NCBI RefSeq assembly: GCF_013868415.1
Contig: NZ_JACEMT010000043.1
Coordinates: 62,001 to 126,000 of the forward strand
From: Marinobacterium marinum
Lineage (GTDB): Bacteria > Pseudomonadota > Gammaproteobacteria > Pseudomonadales > Balneatricaceae
Direction of reading: 5' to 3'
DNA length: 64,000 nt
In this document: positions 44,627 to 54,277 of the stretch, piece after piece
Layout: the number at the start of each line of letters is the position of its first letter
Numbering within the stretch: the first letter of the stretch is position 1
Notes under the pieces: model-generated
The model's input: the letters and a program-made list of their open reading frames with translations, nothing else
Told to the model about the DNA's origin: nothing
Database searches by the model: none
Made by a program: the position numbers and the translations under genes

Positions 44627-45949
44627 ATGAGTCAATACACCCCGGCGTTTCTCGATGCGCATTGGATGCCCTTCAGTGCCAACCGCGAATTCAAGCAGAA
44701 TCCGCGCATGATCGTGGCCGCCGAAGGCAACTATTACACCGATAGCGACGGTCGCAAAATTTTCGACGGTCTTTCCGGCCTCTGGACCTGCGGTGCCGGT
44801 CATAACCGCCCCGAGATCAACGAGGCGGTGGCACGTCAGATGAACACACTGGATTACGCACCGGCATTCCAGTTCGGACATCCGTTGTCGTTCGAGTTGG
44901 CCAATCGCATCAAGGCACTGACGCCGGAAGGACTGGATCATGTGTTCTTTACCGGTTCCGGTTCCGAATCTGCCGATACCTCCCTGAAAATTGCCCGAGC
45001 CTACTGGCGCAAGAAAGGGTTGCCGACCAAAACCAAGCTGATCGGACGTGCCAAGGGCTATCACGGCGTGAACTTCGGCGGCATCAGTGTCGGCGGCATA
45101 GGTCCCAACCGCACACTTTATGGTCAGGCGGTGGATGCTGACCACCTGGGGCACACCTTGAAGGCTGAAAATGCCTTTACTCAGGGAATGCCGGAGCGCG
45201 GCGCCGATCAGGCCGATGAACTGCTGGAGCTGATTGCACTGCATGATGCTTCCAATATCGCTGCGGTGATTGTGGAGCCCCTGGCCGGCTCTGCCGGTGT
45301 TATTCCGCCTCCCCAGGGCTACCTGCAGCGGCTGCGTGATATTTGCGACCAGCACCAGATCCTGCTGATTTTCGATGAAGTCATTACCGGTTTTGGCCGC
45401 ATGGGGTCTTACACGGGGGCCGAGGAGTTTGGTGTTACGCCCGACATCATGAACGTGGCCAAACAGCTCACCAATGGTGCTATTCCCATGGGGGCGGTGA
45501 TCGTCAAGAACGACATCTATGACTGCTTCATGGCACAGGGCGGGCCGGAGTACATGGTGGAACTGCCACACGGTTATACCTACTCCGCCCACCCGGTGGC
45601 CTGTGCGGCGGCCCTGGCTTCGCTGGATATTCTGGAACACGACCAATTGATTCCGCGCGTGAGACAGATGGCTCCCCTGTTTGCCGAATCCATTCATGCG
45701 TTGAAAGGGGCTCCGTTCGTGCAGGATATCCGCAATTACGGCCTGGCGGGTGGCATCACGCTGGAACATGCTCCCGGCGAGCCTGCGCTGCGTCCTTACC
45801 AGGTGGCGATGAAAATGTGGCAGAAGGGTTTTTACGTCCGCTATGGCGGCGACACCATCCAGCTGGGACTGCCGTTCACGGTGGAGCCGGAGGAAATGGA
45901 TCGCCTGATGAATGCGCTGGGCGACACCTTGCACGAACTGAGCCGATAA
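44627..45949 (+). CDS. Omega-amino acid (beta-alanine)--pyruvate aminotransferase
   Basis: 440 aa class III PLP aminotransferase. WMPFSANREFKQNPRMIVAA at the N-terminus and ALPLDGLSGLWTCGAGHNRP-like FDGLSGLWTCGAGHNR are marks of the beta-alanine--pyruvate group. The PLP lysine is in MNVAKQLTNGAIPMGAV and the cofactor aspartate in LLIFDEVITGFGRMG. It converts beta-alanine and pyruvate into malonate semialdehyde and alanine. It is 36 bp before the semialdehyde dehydrogenase gene, which would finish the pathway. CAGGAG lies upstream of the ATG. Confidence 0.9.
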   Translation: MSQYTPAFLDAHWMPFSANREFKQNPRMIVAAEGNYYTDSDGRKIFDGLSGLWTCGAGHNRPEINEAVARQMNTLDYAPAFQFGHPLSFELANRIKALTPEGLDHVFFTGSGSESADTSLKIARAYWRKKGLPTKTKLIGRAKGYHGVNFGGISVGGIGPNRTLYGQAVDADHLGHTLKAENAFTQGMPERGADQADELLELIALHDASNIAAVIVEPLAGSAGVIPPPQGYLQRLRDICDQHQILLIFDEVITGFGRMGSYTGAEEFGVTPDIMNVAKQLTNGAIPMGAVIVKNDIYDCFMAQGGPEYMVELPHGYTYSAHPVACAAALASLDILEHDQLIPRVRQMAPLFAESIHALKGAPFVQDIRNYGLAGGITLEHAPGEPALRPYQVAMKMWQKGFYVRYGGDTIQLGLPFTVEPEEMDRLMNALGDTLHELSR

Positions 45950-45985
45950 CCCGACATTAATGATAAGAAACACGAGGACATATCC

Positions 45986-47479
45986 ATGACAGCACTGGTT
46001 GGACATCTGATCAACGGCGACCTGCGCACCGATGCCGCGCGTACCCAGGACGTATTCAACCCCGCGACTGGCGAGGTTTCGCGTCAGGTCGCCCTGGCCG
46101 GCAAGAGTACGGTAGAAGAGGCGATTGCGGCGGCAGAAGCGGCATTTCCGGCCTGGCGTAACACGCCGCCACTGAAGCGTGCCCGTATCATGTTCCGCTT
46201 CAAGGAATTGCTGGAACAGCACAGTGACGAAATTTGTCGCATGATCGGCGAAGAACACGGCAAGATTTTCCATGATGCGGCCGGTGAACTTCAGCGCGGC
46301 ATCGAAAACGTGGAGTACGCCTGTGGTGCACCGCAGTTGCTGAAGGGCGAACACAGCAAGAACGTCGGTCCCGATATCGATTCCTGGAGCGAGTTTCAGC
46401 CGCTGGGTGTAGTGGCCGGCATTACGCCGTTCAACTTTCCGGCCATGGTGCCGCTGTGGATGTACCCGATGGCACTGGTGTGCGGTAACTGCTTTGTTCT
46501 CAAGCCGTCCGAGCGTGATCCCAGTTCGGTGCTGTTCATCGCCCAGCTGCTGCAGGAAGCTGGCCTGCCGGATGGTGTGTTGAATGTGGTCAACGGTGAC
46601 AAGGAGGCGGTGGACACGCTGCTGACCGACGCTCGCATCAAGGCGGTGAGCTTTGTCGGTTCAACACCCATTGCCGAGTACATCTACACGACCGCCAACG
46701 CCCATGGCAAGCGCTGCCAGGCACTGGGAGGCGCCAAAAATCACGCCATCATCATGCCGGATGCGGACATGGATAACGCCGTGAATCAGTTGCTGGGCGC
46801 TGCGTTCGGTTCCTCCGGCGAGCGTTGCATGGCACTGTCCGTTGCCGTTGCCGTGGGTGACCAGGCGGCCGATGCACTGATTGCAAAAATGCAGGTGGCG
46901 ATGCAGGGCCTGAAGGTGGGGGCCTTCACCGACAGTAGTAATGATTTCGGTCCGGTCATCACCGGTGCGCACCGGGACAAGGTCAATGACTATATCACCA
47001 GCGCGGTAGAGCAGGGCGCCACTCTGGTGGTTGATGGCCGCAACCCCGAGGTGGCCGGTCATGAGGGCGGTTTCTTTGTCGGCGGTACCCTGATCGATAG
47101 GGTCACCCCGGAAATGACCAGCTATCGGGAGGAAATCTTCGGGCCGGTGCTGCAGGTGGTGCGTGTTGACAGCATGCAGGACGCGATGGCTTTGATCGAT
47201 GACCATGAATACGGCAACGGCACCTGTATTTTCACCCGTGACGGTGAGGCGGCCCGCTACTTCTCCGACAACATCCAGGTCGGCATGGTGGGTATCAACG
47301 TGCCCTTGCCGGTTCCGGTGGCGTACCACAGTTTCGGCGGCTGGAAGCGTTCCCTGTTCGGTGACCTGCATGCCTATGGACCGGATGCCGTGCGTTTCTA
47401 CACCAAACGCAAAACCATCACTCAGCGTTGGCCATCGGCCGGTGTGCGAGAAGGCGCTCAGTTCGCGTTCCCAAGTTGA
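45986..47479 (+). CDS. mmsA: CoA-acylating (methyl)malonate-semialdehyde dehydrogenase
   Basis: 497 aa, typical length. The catalytic cysteine is Cys281 in GSSGERCMAL, and GVVAGITPFNFPAMVPLWMY is the MmsA-specific cofactor region. Unlike common aldehyde dehydrogenases this group makes a CoA thioester: malonate semialdehyde to acetyl-CoA, or methylmalonate semialdehyde to propionyl-CoA. Its position behind the omega-aminotransferase gene indicates beta-alanine degradation; valine or inositol catabolism genes are not present. Ends with its own terminator. Confidence 0.94.
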   Translation: MTALVGHLINGDLRTDAARTQDVFNPATGEVSRQVALAGKSTVEEAIAAAEAAFPAWRNTPPLKRARIMFRFKELLEQHSDEICRMIGEEHGKIFHDAAGELQRGIENVEYACGAPQLLKGEHSKNVGPDIDSWSEFQPLGVVAGITPFNFPAMVPLWMYPMALVCGNCFVLKPSERDPSSVLFIAQLLQEAGLPDGVLNVVNGDKEAVDTLLTDARIKAVSFVGSTPIAEYIYTTANAHGKRCQALGGAKNHAIIMPDADMDNAVNQLLGAAFGSSGERCMALSVAVAVGDQAADALIAKMQVAMQGLKVGAFTDSSNDFGPVITGAHRDKVNDYITSAVEQGATLVVDGRNPEVAGHEGGFFVGGTLIDRVTPEMTSYREEIFGPVLQVVRVDSMQDAMALIDDHEYGNGTCIFTRDGEAARYFSDNIQVGMVGINVPLPVPVAYHSFGGWKRSLFGDLHAYGPDAVRFYTKRKTITQRWPSAGVREGAQFAFPS

Positions 47480-47528
47480 GCGGGCGGCTCCGCTAATCCC
47501 TGGTTTCCACCTCTCTGCCTAGCACTTT

Positions 47529-47553
47529 GCCCGGACCAGGTCCGGGCTTTTTT
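47529..47553 (+). terminator. Terminator of aminotransferase-mmsA operon
   Basis: GCCCGGACC (47529-47537) pairs with GGTCCGGGC (47539-47547), followed by TTTTTT. Confidence 0.92.
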
Positions 47554-47628
47554 GTGTTCGGATTGTAAAAAAACGGCTGCTGGCATATCGTGTTTCGCCT
47601 GCCTATTTCTCGATTCTCGGGGTTGCCG

Positions 47629-48336
47629 GTGTCCAATCACTTGTCCATTCGCTCCTACAGCCGTCGGCGGCGCGGCCATACGCATGACTTTCACCAGCTG
47701 GTACTGCCGTTGCGCGGGGTCATCAATATCGAGCTGGACGGGTTTGCCGGCAAGGTGGCACCGGGCGAATGTGTTGTGATTACACGCGGAAAGCTGCATC
47801 ACTTTACCGCCAATACCGAAGCGCGCTTCGTGATTGCGGATATGGACGTGTTACCGGAAGGCCTTGTCGGTGCCGATCGGATTGCCTTCGCCATTAATGC
47901 TCCCCTGGTGCGCTATCTCGACTTTATCGAGGCCCAGTTGGAGCATCAGATTAATGCCGAGGTCGAGCGTTCCATGTTTGCCACGTTTGCGTTGTTGCTG
48001 GCTGAACAGAAACCGATGCCACAGGCTGATCCGCGCATTCAACGGGTGCTGTTGCATATTGATCTTCACCTGCCTGACAAAATGGCCATTCGCGAGCTGG
48101 CGGCGGTGGCCTGCCTGAGCGAGACACAATTCAAGAAACTGTTTCGGGAGCAACTCGGTCAAACGGTGATGCAGTACGTAACCTGCCAGCGCATGGACAA
48201 GGCCCGTGCGATGTTACAGCACACGGATTATTCCGTGCAGTTCATTGCCGGGCAGGTCGGCTATACGGATTTGTCGGCTTTCAGTCGACGTTTCCAGGCC
48301 TGTTTTGGTCTGACACCGAGTCGGTTAACGCAGTGA
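47629..48336 (+). CDS. AraC-family regulator with cupin domain
   Basis: About 235 aa. The N-terminal cupin has GHTHDFHQLVLPLRGVINIE and CVVITRGKLHHFTA. The AraC domain has helix-turn-helices at MAIRELAAVACLSETQFKKL and SVQFIAGQVGYTDLSAFSRR, then FQACFGLTPSRL. I prefer the GTG at 47629, six bases after GGGG. A GTG at 47590 would add 13 residues but has no ribosome site. It precedes an EamA permease gene by about 100 bp on the same strand and may control it. Confidence 0.88.
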   Translation: MSNHLSIRSYSRRRRGHTHDFHQLVLPLRGVINIELDGFAGKVAPGECVVITRGKLHHFTANTEARFVIADMDVLPEGLVGADRIAFAINAPLVRYLDFIEAQLEHQINAEVERSMFATFALLLAEQKPMPQADPRIQRVLLHIDLHLPDKMAIRELAAVACLSETQFKKLFREQLGQTVMQYVTCQRMDKARAMLQHTDYSVQFIAGQVGYTDLSAFSRRFQACFGLTPSRLTQ

Positions 48337-48437
48337 TATCCGTCCGAACAGCAGGCAAGAGCGTCCTTTCAGCATAATTTTGTCAATGTATCCGAGTAGA
48401 CTACGTCCGAACATACCAGTGAGGAGAGTCCTGCACG

Positions 48438-49370
48438 ATGCGAGATATGAAAGGAGCCGGAGGCGGTATTCTGGCGATTATTTTTGCTTGTTTCTTGTGG
48501 GGTACCACGGGGACTGCTGCCAGTTTTGCACCGGACATCAGTGCACTGGCTATTGGCGCCTTTGCCATGGGTATGGGAGGCGTTTTGCTGGTGTTGAATG
48601 CACTGAAAGCCTTGCTCAAGGATAGTGCCTTGCTGCTGGCCAATCCACGCATACTGTTCGTGGGCGGGGTGGCGGTGGCCATCTACCCTCTGGCATTTTA
48701 TTCCTCCATGCGACTCTCGGGTGTGGCCATAGGAACGGTGGTGTCTCTGGCCAGCGCACCTTTGTTTGCTGCACTGTTGGAGCGTCTGATCAACCGGAAA
48801 AAACTGTCTCCACAGTGGTTGGCGAGCTTTACTGTCGGAGCGGTGGGCATTCTGCTGTTGGCCTTGGGAAAGTCACCGAGTACCGATGGTGCGTCAAGCT
48901 CCAGCATCGGGCAGCAACTGGGAATCGTATTGGGGCTGGTTGCGGGTTTGACCTATGCGATGTATTCATGGGCCGCGAAGCAACTGATTGAACGGGGCGT
49001 ACACTCAAAATCGGCCATGGCGGCAGTATTTGGCCTGGCGTCGCTCGTCCTGTTGCCAACACTGACGTTTACCGGTGGCAATCTGTTTGTGACACCCGTT
49101 AATGCGGGTGTTGCAGTTTACATGGCAGTAGTGCCCATGTTCCTGGGTTATCTCTGTTTCAGTTATGGCCTCCGTTATGTGGATGTCAGCCATGCGACCT
49201 TGCTGACATTGCTTGAACCGGTAGTTGCCATGATGTTGGCGGTTGTGGTGGTCGGTGAACGCTTTATGGGTATGGGCTGGTGTGGTGTCGGACTGATTCT
49301 GATATCGCTGTTGATGCAGATCGTCAAGCGGCCAGGTGTATCGGCGACAACCGTTGAAGCAGGGGCCTGA
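48438..49370 (+). CDS. EamA/DMT-family transporter
   Basis: 310 aa with ten hydrophobic segments arranged as two EamA repeats; FACFLWGTTGTAASFAPDIS is the first and GLVAGLTYAMYSWAAKQLIE starts the second. LEPVVAMMLAVVVVGERF is the classic block at the end of the second repeat. Members export amino acids or other small metabolites. GAGGAG lies 11 bases before the ATG; a further Met is at 48447. Confidence 0.9.
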   Translation: MRDMKGAGGGILAIIFACFLWGTTGTAASFAPDISALAIGAFAMGMGGVLLVLNALKALLKDSALLLANPRILFVGGVAVAIYPLAFYSSMRLSGVAIGTVVSLASAPLFAALLERLINRKKLSPQWLASFTVGAVGILLLALGKSPSTDGASSSSIGQQLGIVLGLVAGLTYAMYSWAAKQLIERGVHSKSAMAAVFGLASLVLLPTLTFTGGNLFVTPVNAGVAVYMAVVPMFLGYLCFSYGLRYVDVSHATLLTLLEPVVAMMLAVVVVGERFMGMGWCGVGLILISLLMQIVKRPGVSATTVEAGA

Positions 49371-49578
49371 CCAGAGCGTGTCGTCGCGGTCGGTGTGCCT
49401 ATGCCGACTGTTTGTGTACCGGTCGTGTCGAAAGGCGAGGTATTACTACCAAGTGAGGAGAAAACTGCTGCGCCGGTTCAATTGTTGGATTGGGGGCCAG
49501 GTTCAAGAATGCCTGTACGGATCGGGAAAAAATCCCGAAAGCTCCCGGACAACAAAAAAATCCTGAAAGGGGACCGAG

Positions 49579-51351
49579 ATGAAGAAGATTGGCCGCAGCA
49601 AAGGCTTTGCCTTGACCGCTCTGGTAGTCGCCATGTCCTGTGCCGGTGCGGCGCAGGCCGGCATTACAGACAAGGATATCCTGGACGACCAAATAACGAC
49701 CGATGATGTGGTCTCGAATGGCTTGGGTCCACGTGGTCAGCGTTATAGCCCGCTGGACACTCTGAATACTGAAAACGTTAAGGAATTGCGCCCGGTCTGG
49801 TCGTTTTCGTTTGGCGGTGAAAAGCAGCGTGGACAAGAATCCCAGCCGATGGTGAAGGATGGCGTCATGTACGTCACCGGGTCTTATTCCCGGGTCTTTG
49901 CCGTTGATGTCCGCACCGGTGAAGAACTGTGGGAATACAATGCCCGTTTGCCGGACGGGATCATGCCCTGCTGTGACGTCATCAACCGCGGGGTCGCTTT
50001 GTATGGCGATCTGGTCATCTTCGGTACTCTGGATGCCAAATTGGTGGCATTGGACAAGGACACCGGCAAGGTCGTCTGGAAAAAAACCGTCGCCGATTAC
50101 AAGGAAGGGTACTCTCTTACCGCCGCTCCCTTGATCGTGAAGGGAAACATTATTACGGGTGTTTCCGGCGGTGAATTTGGTGTCGTTGGCAAGGTTGAAG
50201 CCTACGATGCCAAGACCGGTGATATCATCTGGACGCGACCGACCGTTGAAGGTCATATGGGTTACATCTGGAAGGATGGAAAAAAAGTGGAGAACGGGCT
50301 GTCAGGTGGCCAGCCGGGCCAGACTTGGCCGGGCGATCTCTGGAAAACAGGGGGAGCGGCAACCTGGTTGGGCGGTACTTATGATCCTGAAACCGACCTG
50401 ATGTTCTTCGGAACCGGTAACCCGGCACCCTGGAACTCTCATTTGCGTCCGGGCGATAATCTGTTCTCTTCTTCCCGTCTGGCGATCGATCCGGATACCG
50501 GGAAAATCGTATGGCATTTCCAGACCACGCCACATGACGGTTGGGACTTTGATGGCGTAAACGAGTTGATCTCGTTTGATTACGAAGAGGCCGGCCAGAC
50601 TGTAAAGGCGGCTGCAACCGCAGACCGCAACGGCTTCTTCTATGTACTGAACCGTGAAAATGGCGACTTCATTCGCGGCTTCCCGTTCGTAGACAAAATC
50701 ACTTGGGCGGAAGGACTGGATGAAAAAGGGCGGCCTATCTTCAAGGACGGGGGGCGTCCAGGCAATCCGGCTGATGCCGAAGACGGTGGCAAAGGTGAGT
50801 CTGTCATGTCCGCCCCGTCTTTCCTGGGCGGGAAAAACTGGATGCCGATGGCTTTCAGTCAGGATACGGGACTGTTCTATGTTCCATCCAACGAATGGGC
50901 GATGGATATCTGGAATGAACCGATTTCCTATAAAAAAGGCGCGGCTTATCTGGGCGCAGGCTTTACCATCCGGCCGATGAATGAGGACTATATCGGGGTG
51001 TTGCGTGCGATAGATCCGAAAAGCGGCCAGGAAGTTTGGCGTTACGAGAACTATGCGCCCCTGTGGGGTGGTGTTCTGGCTACCAAGGGGAACCTGGTAT
51101 TCACCGGCAACCCGGAAGGCTATCTGATGGCGTTCGATGCCAAGTCCGGCGAAATGCTGTATAAGTTTCAGACAGGCTCAGGCATTGTCGGTTCACCCAT
51201 TACCTGGGAAATGGACGGCGAGCAATACGTATCTGTTGTCTCCGGCTGGGGTGGTGCTGTACCGCTTTGGGGCGGGGAAGTTGCCAAGCGCGTCAAGCAT
51301 TTGAACCAGGGTGGCTCTGTCTGGACGTTCAAATTGCCGAAAGACAGCTGA
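49579..51351 (+). CDS. PQQ-dependent alcohol dehydrogenase, lanthanide-type (PedH/ExaF-like)
   Basis: 590 aa with a signal peptide ending at GAAQA. The eight-bladed propeller has the vicinal disulfide Cys131-Cys132 (IMPCCDV) that stacks on PQQ. The catalytic aspartate is Asp323 in [11 protein letters not shown] and a second aspartate stands at 325. That extra Asp marks lanthanide-dependent XoxF/PedH enzymes; calcium enzymes such as ExaA have Ser or Ala there. The rest ([27 protein letters not shown]) fits ethanol-type enzymes. It oxidises alcohols in the periplasm. No cytochrome or pqq genes are adjacent. A small hairpin (49522-49538) precedes the start. Confidence 0.92.
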   Translation: MKKIGRSKGFALTALVVAMSCAGAAQAGITDKDILDDQITTDDVVSNGLGPRGQRYSPLDTLNTENVKELRPVWSFSFGGEKQRGQESQPMVKDGVMYVTGSYSRVFAVDVRTGEELWEYNARLPDGIMPCCDVINRGVALYGDLVIFGTLDAKLVALDKDTGKVVWKKTVADYKEGYSLTAAPLIVKGNIITGVSGGEFGVVGKVEAYDAKTGDIIWTRPTVEGHMGYIWKDGKKVENGLSGGQPGQTWPGDLWKTGGAATWLGGTYDPETDLMFFGTGNPAPWNSHLRPGDNLFSSSRLAIDPDTGKIVWHFQTTPHDGWDFDGVNELISFDYEEAGQTVKAAATADRNGFFYVLNRENGDFIRGFPFVDKITWAEGLDEKGRPIFKDGGRPGNPADAEDGGKGESVMSAPSFLGGKNWMPMAFSQDTGLFYVPSNEWAMDIWNEPISYKKGAAYLGAGFTIRPMNEDYIGVLRAIDPKSGQEVWRYENYAPLWGGVLATKGNLVFTGNPEGYLMAFDAKSGEMLYKFQTGSGIVGSPITWEMDGEQYVSVVSGWGGAVPLWGGEVAKRVKHLNQGGSVWTFKLPKDS

Positions 51352-51672
51352 TCAGCCATTAGCCTCCGTTCTTCAAAGCCCTGCCGGCGTTTCGGCGGGG
51401 CTTTTTGCGTTGAACTTTTCTGCAATTCCATTCTCCATTGATACCGGCTGTTACGAGAAATCGTTCGGGCAGCATTATGTTGTAGCCGCGTCTGATACTT
51501 TGGGGTCGGGTCGTACGACCGCTGCCCTAGTACCGGTATTAATGCCCCTTTCATGGCGCCAAAGTGGCAGTTCAACAATGCCTTTGCAGCATGGGTTTGC
51601 CCTCCCGCAAACGTGAATATCAAGCCATCGCAATCACGATGTCATGACTGACGTTTCAATCTGGGGGAAACC
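51352..51672. other. Intergenic region between dehydrogenase and porin
   Basis: 321 bp. It holds the dehydrogenase terminator, a 12-bp palindrome GGTCGTACGACC (51509-51520) and GTACCGGT at 51531-51538, then the porin ribosome site GGGGG (51662-51666). No gene seen. Confidence 0.5.
51376..51406 (+). terminator. Terminator of PQQ dehydrogenase gene
   Basis: AAGCCC.GCCG and CGGC.GGGCTT form a stem around GCGTTT and are followed by TTTTT. Confidence 0.85.
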
Positions 51673-52818
51673 ATGAACAATAAGAAACTGACCACCAAGC
51701 TGCTGCCTGCAATGATTGCACTGGGCATGGCGACACAGGCCCAGGCGGGCATTACCTTGTATGACCAGGACGGCACCACATTCAGTACCGATGGTATGAT
51801 CAACGCCTTTTATGTCCAGAGTGATAACGACGGTCGTGAACAGTCGCGTGTAAAAATGGGCTTTTTGCCCAACTGGATCGGCTTCAATTTCGGCAAGGAG
51901 ACGGGTGATCTGACGCTGGGTGCCCGCTCCTCGTTTTGGGTCAGCATCAATGATTCGGATGTGGTACGCGCCAATGCCCAGGGGCGTGGCGAGTCTTTGG
52001 GCACGGATACCGGTATCGATGTCCGTCAGTTTTACGGCACCATCGACGCCGATTGGGGGCAGGTGTTGATCGGTAAGGACTTTGGTCTGTTCAACCGTAC
52101 CAACATCATGTCAGACGAATTGCTGTTGGGATATGGTCAGACATCAGATGCTTTGGGGCTGATTGATGGTGGCAACGTATCTTTCGGCAACATCGGCAGT
52201 GGCTACACCTACCCTTTCCCGAAAGCGCAGATTACCTATAGAAGCCCGACCAAGAACGGTTTCCAGCTGGCGGTCGGTATTTTTGACCCCAGCAAGTCCG
52301 ATTCGGACTCGTCCGAGGATACACCTCGCTTTGAGGGTGAGCTGACCTATGCAACCGATTTCAATAACGGAGCCTTCAAGGCCTGGCTGGGCGGGTTGTA
52401 CCAAAGCTCCGATGATCCTGATGGCACAGAGGTGAACAGCATTGATTCGACCGGGGTATCCTATGGTGCCAACGTTAAGCTGGGTGATCTGTCTCTGACA
52501 GCCTCGGGTTTCCAGAGTGAGGGTATTCACCCGGCCGCCATCGACAACTTTATTGTATCCGATAGTGCCGAAATGGATGGGTATCTGGTGCAGGGGTCCT
52601 ATACCTTTGGTCCTAACCGCATTGCCTTGTCTTACGGTGAGAACGAAGGCGAGAACAGCTCTGACTTCACGTATGAAAATACGGCAGTGGCCTGGTTTTA
52701 TACCGTTAACAGCAACCTGAAGCTGGTAGCCGAGTATGACAAAACCGAAATCAGCGGCACCACGCTGGGCACTGAGGAAAACGATACCGTTGCACTTGGG
52801 GCCGTACTGACCTGGTAA
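51673..52818 (+). CDS. Outer-membrane porin (Gram-negative porin, Porin_4 type)
   Basis: 381 aa with a signal peptide ending at ATQAQA. The mature start GITLYDQDGTTFSTDGMINA and the repeated amphipathic strands (GTIDADWGQVLIGKDFGLFN; ENTAVAWFYTVNSNLKLVAE) fit the trimeric general porin family. It ends in ALGAVLTW, an aromatic terminus as BamA substrates have. Acidic loops (SDSDSSEDTPRF) suggest cation preference. Its place behind the alcohol dehydrogenase suggests entry of that enzyme's substrate, but this is only neighbourhood. Confidence 0.9.
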   Translation: MNNKKLTTKLLPAMIALGMATQAQAGITLYDQDGTTFSTDGMINAFYVQSDNDGREQSRVKMGFLPNWIGFNFGKETGDLTLGARSSFWVSINDSDVVRANAQGRGESLGTDTGIDVRQFYGTIDADWGQVLIGKDFGLFNRTNIMSDELLLGYGQTSDALGLIDGGNVSFGNIGSGYTYPFPKAQITYRSPTKNGFQLAVGIFDPSKSDSDSSEDTPRFEGELTYATDFNNGAFKAWLGGLYQSSDDPDGTEVNSIDSTGVSYGANVKLGDLSLTASGFQSEGIHPAAIDNFIVSDSAEMDGYLVQGSYTFGPNRIALSYGENEGENSSDFTYENTAVAWFYTVNSNLKLVAEYDKTEISGTTLGTEENDTVALGAVLTW

Positions 52819-52837
52819 GTCCCTAATGTGACAGCTG

Positions 52838-52877
52838 GCCGCGTAACTGGACCCCTTCACCGGTTACGCGGCTTTTT
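52838..52877 (+). terminator. Terminator of porin gene
   Basis: GCCGCGTAAC.GG pairs with CCGGTTACGCGGC around a short loop and is followed by TTTTT. Confidence 0.88.
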
Positions 52878-53116
52878 CATGTCTGGAAGCAAAAAGATGC
52901 CCCTGATGAGCAGGTTTCGGTAGATGCAGCTAGTGCTTTGGTAGTAATTTTACCCGAGGCTGAGCCGATAGAGCCGGATTTTTTTAAATTATCTTTTAAT
53001 ATCAAGTAGTTGGAATTTATTTTTGGCGCTGTACAAGGTACTGAAGTAGAATTACCTCCAAGGGCCCACTCCGATTACAATTCAGATTGCCATATTTTCA
53101 GTGCGAGTACCTGCAC

Positions 53117-54277
53117 ATGAACGCGCCCTTGTTCAAAGATCCTATTCGTTCGGCCATGTCTTCTTCGCGCGACCCCGCGTGCGCCGCAACCGAGCTGGCG
53201 GCCCAGTTGTGCAACCCCGATTTGGGATTTGTACTCTTTTTCTGCTCTGCGGAGTATGATCTGGAAGCGCTTTCTTCCAGCCTGACAGCCGTATTTCCTG
53301 ACATACGCCTGGCAGGATGCACGACGGCCGGCGAGTTGACGCCCCGCGGATATGACCAGGGGACAGTGACTGCTATCGGGTTCGATCGCAACCTCTTCTC
53401 GATTGAAGTGGGGCTGGTTGAAGCGCTGGACAGTTTTTCTCTGACGGAGGCTCAATTGCTGGTCGACAGGTTGCTTGTCGGCTGTCGAGAGCAACGTGTG
53501 GCACCCATCAAGGGGCATACCTTTGCCTTAACCCTGCTGGATGGCTTGTCCAGCCAGGAAGAGCTGGTGCTGCTGACACTGGACTCGGTGTTGGGCAGTA
53601 TTCCACACTTCGGCGGTTCGGCCGGTGACGATATCCACCTGACCGGGACTCATGTGTACTACCAGGGCCAGTTTCGGACGCGCGCGGCAGTGGTCATCAT
53701 GATTAATACGCCTCTGGATTTTGAAGTGTTTACCACCCACCATATGCGTAGCCTGGAGCAAAAACTGGTAGTAACGCGAGCAGACCCGAGCACGCGTACA
53801 GTGTATGAACTGAATGCCGAACCGGCCGCGCTGGAATACGCACGTCAATTGGGAGTGGCACCCGACAAGCTGGATTATCGTGTTTTTGCGCTCAACCCCA
53901 TGGCCGTTCGCATCGGTCAGGATTATTACGTGCGTTCGATCCAGAAGGTCAATGCCGACCTGAGCCTGACGTTTTACTGTGCAGTCGAAAACGGGATTGT
54001 TCTGACGGCGATGCAGCCGGATGCGATGCTGCCCAATCTTGCCAGGCGTTTTGAAAGCATTGAGCAGACACTGGGAGAGCCCTTGATCACCATTGGATGT
54101 GACTGCTTCCTGCGTCGGCTGGAAGCCGAATATACGGGGCGTACGCGTGAAACCTCCGATTTTCTGGTTGAACACAATGTGGTTGGCTTTAATACCTATG
54201 GTGAACAGTTTGATGGCATGCATCTCAATCAGACCTTTACAGGGGTCGTAATCGGCAGGGCCGCCCATGGTGTCTGA
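53117..54277 (+). CDS. nosP: FIST-domain NO-sensing protein (NosP-like)
   Basis: 386 aa. The FIST_N domain has RLAGCTTAGELTPRGYDQGT and FGGSAGDDIHLTGTHVYYQG; the FIST_C domain has YRVFALNPMAVRIGQDYYVR and ENGIVLTAMQPD. The C-terminus FNTYGEQFDGMHLNQTFTGV is typical. In Pseudomonas aeruginosa the homologue PA1975 (NosP) binds heme and NO and is co-transcribed with kinase NahK (PA1976). The same pair is present here with an 11-bp overlap. It should signal NO to the kinase. The start at 53117 gives MNAPLFKDPIRSAMSSSRD; its ribosome site is weak. Confidence 0.88.
   Translation: MNAPLFKDPIRSAMSSSRDPACAATELAAQLCNPDLGFVLFFCSAEYDLEALSSSLTAVFPDIRLAGCTTAGELTPRGYDQGTVTAIGFDRNLFSIEVGLVEALDSFSLTEAQLLVDRLLVGCREQRVAPIKGHTFALTLLDGLSSQEELVLLTLDSVLGSIPHFGGSAGDDIHLTGTHVYYQGQFRTRAAVVIMINTPLDFEVFTTHHMRSLEQKLVVTRADPSTRTVYELNAEPAALEYARQLGVAPDKLDYRVFALNPMAVRIGQDYYVRSIQKVNADLSLTFYCAVENGIVLTAMQPDAMLPNLARRFESIEQTLGEPLITIGCDCFLRRLEAEYTGRTRETSDFLVEHNVVGFNTYGEQFDGMHLNQTFTGVVIGRAAHGV

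Noticed and set aside
44576..46354. 592-codon open frame on the minus strand over the aminotransferase and mmsA
   Set aside because: It is antisense to two certain enzymes whose codon bias creates it. No family features in the translation.
52881..53009. 43-codon open frame with coding-like composition before nosP
   Set aside because: No start codon or ribosome site, and it begins right after the porin terminator. It may be a chance frame or a very short gene relic.
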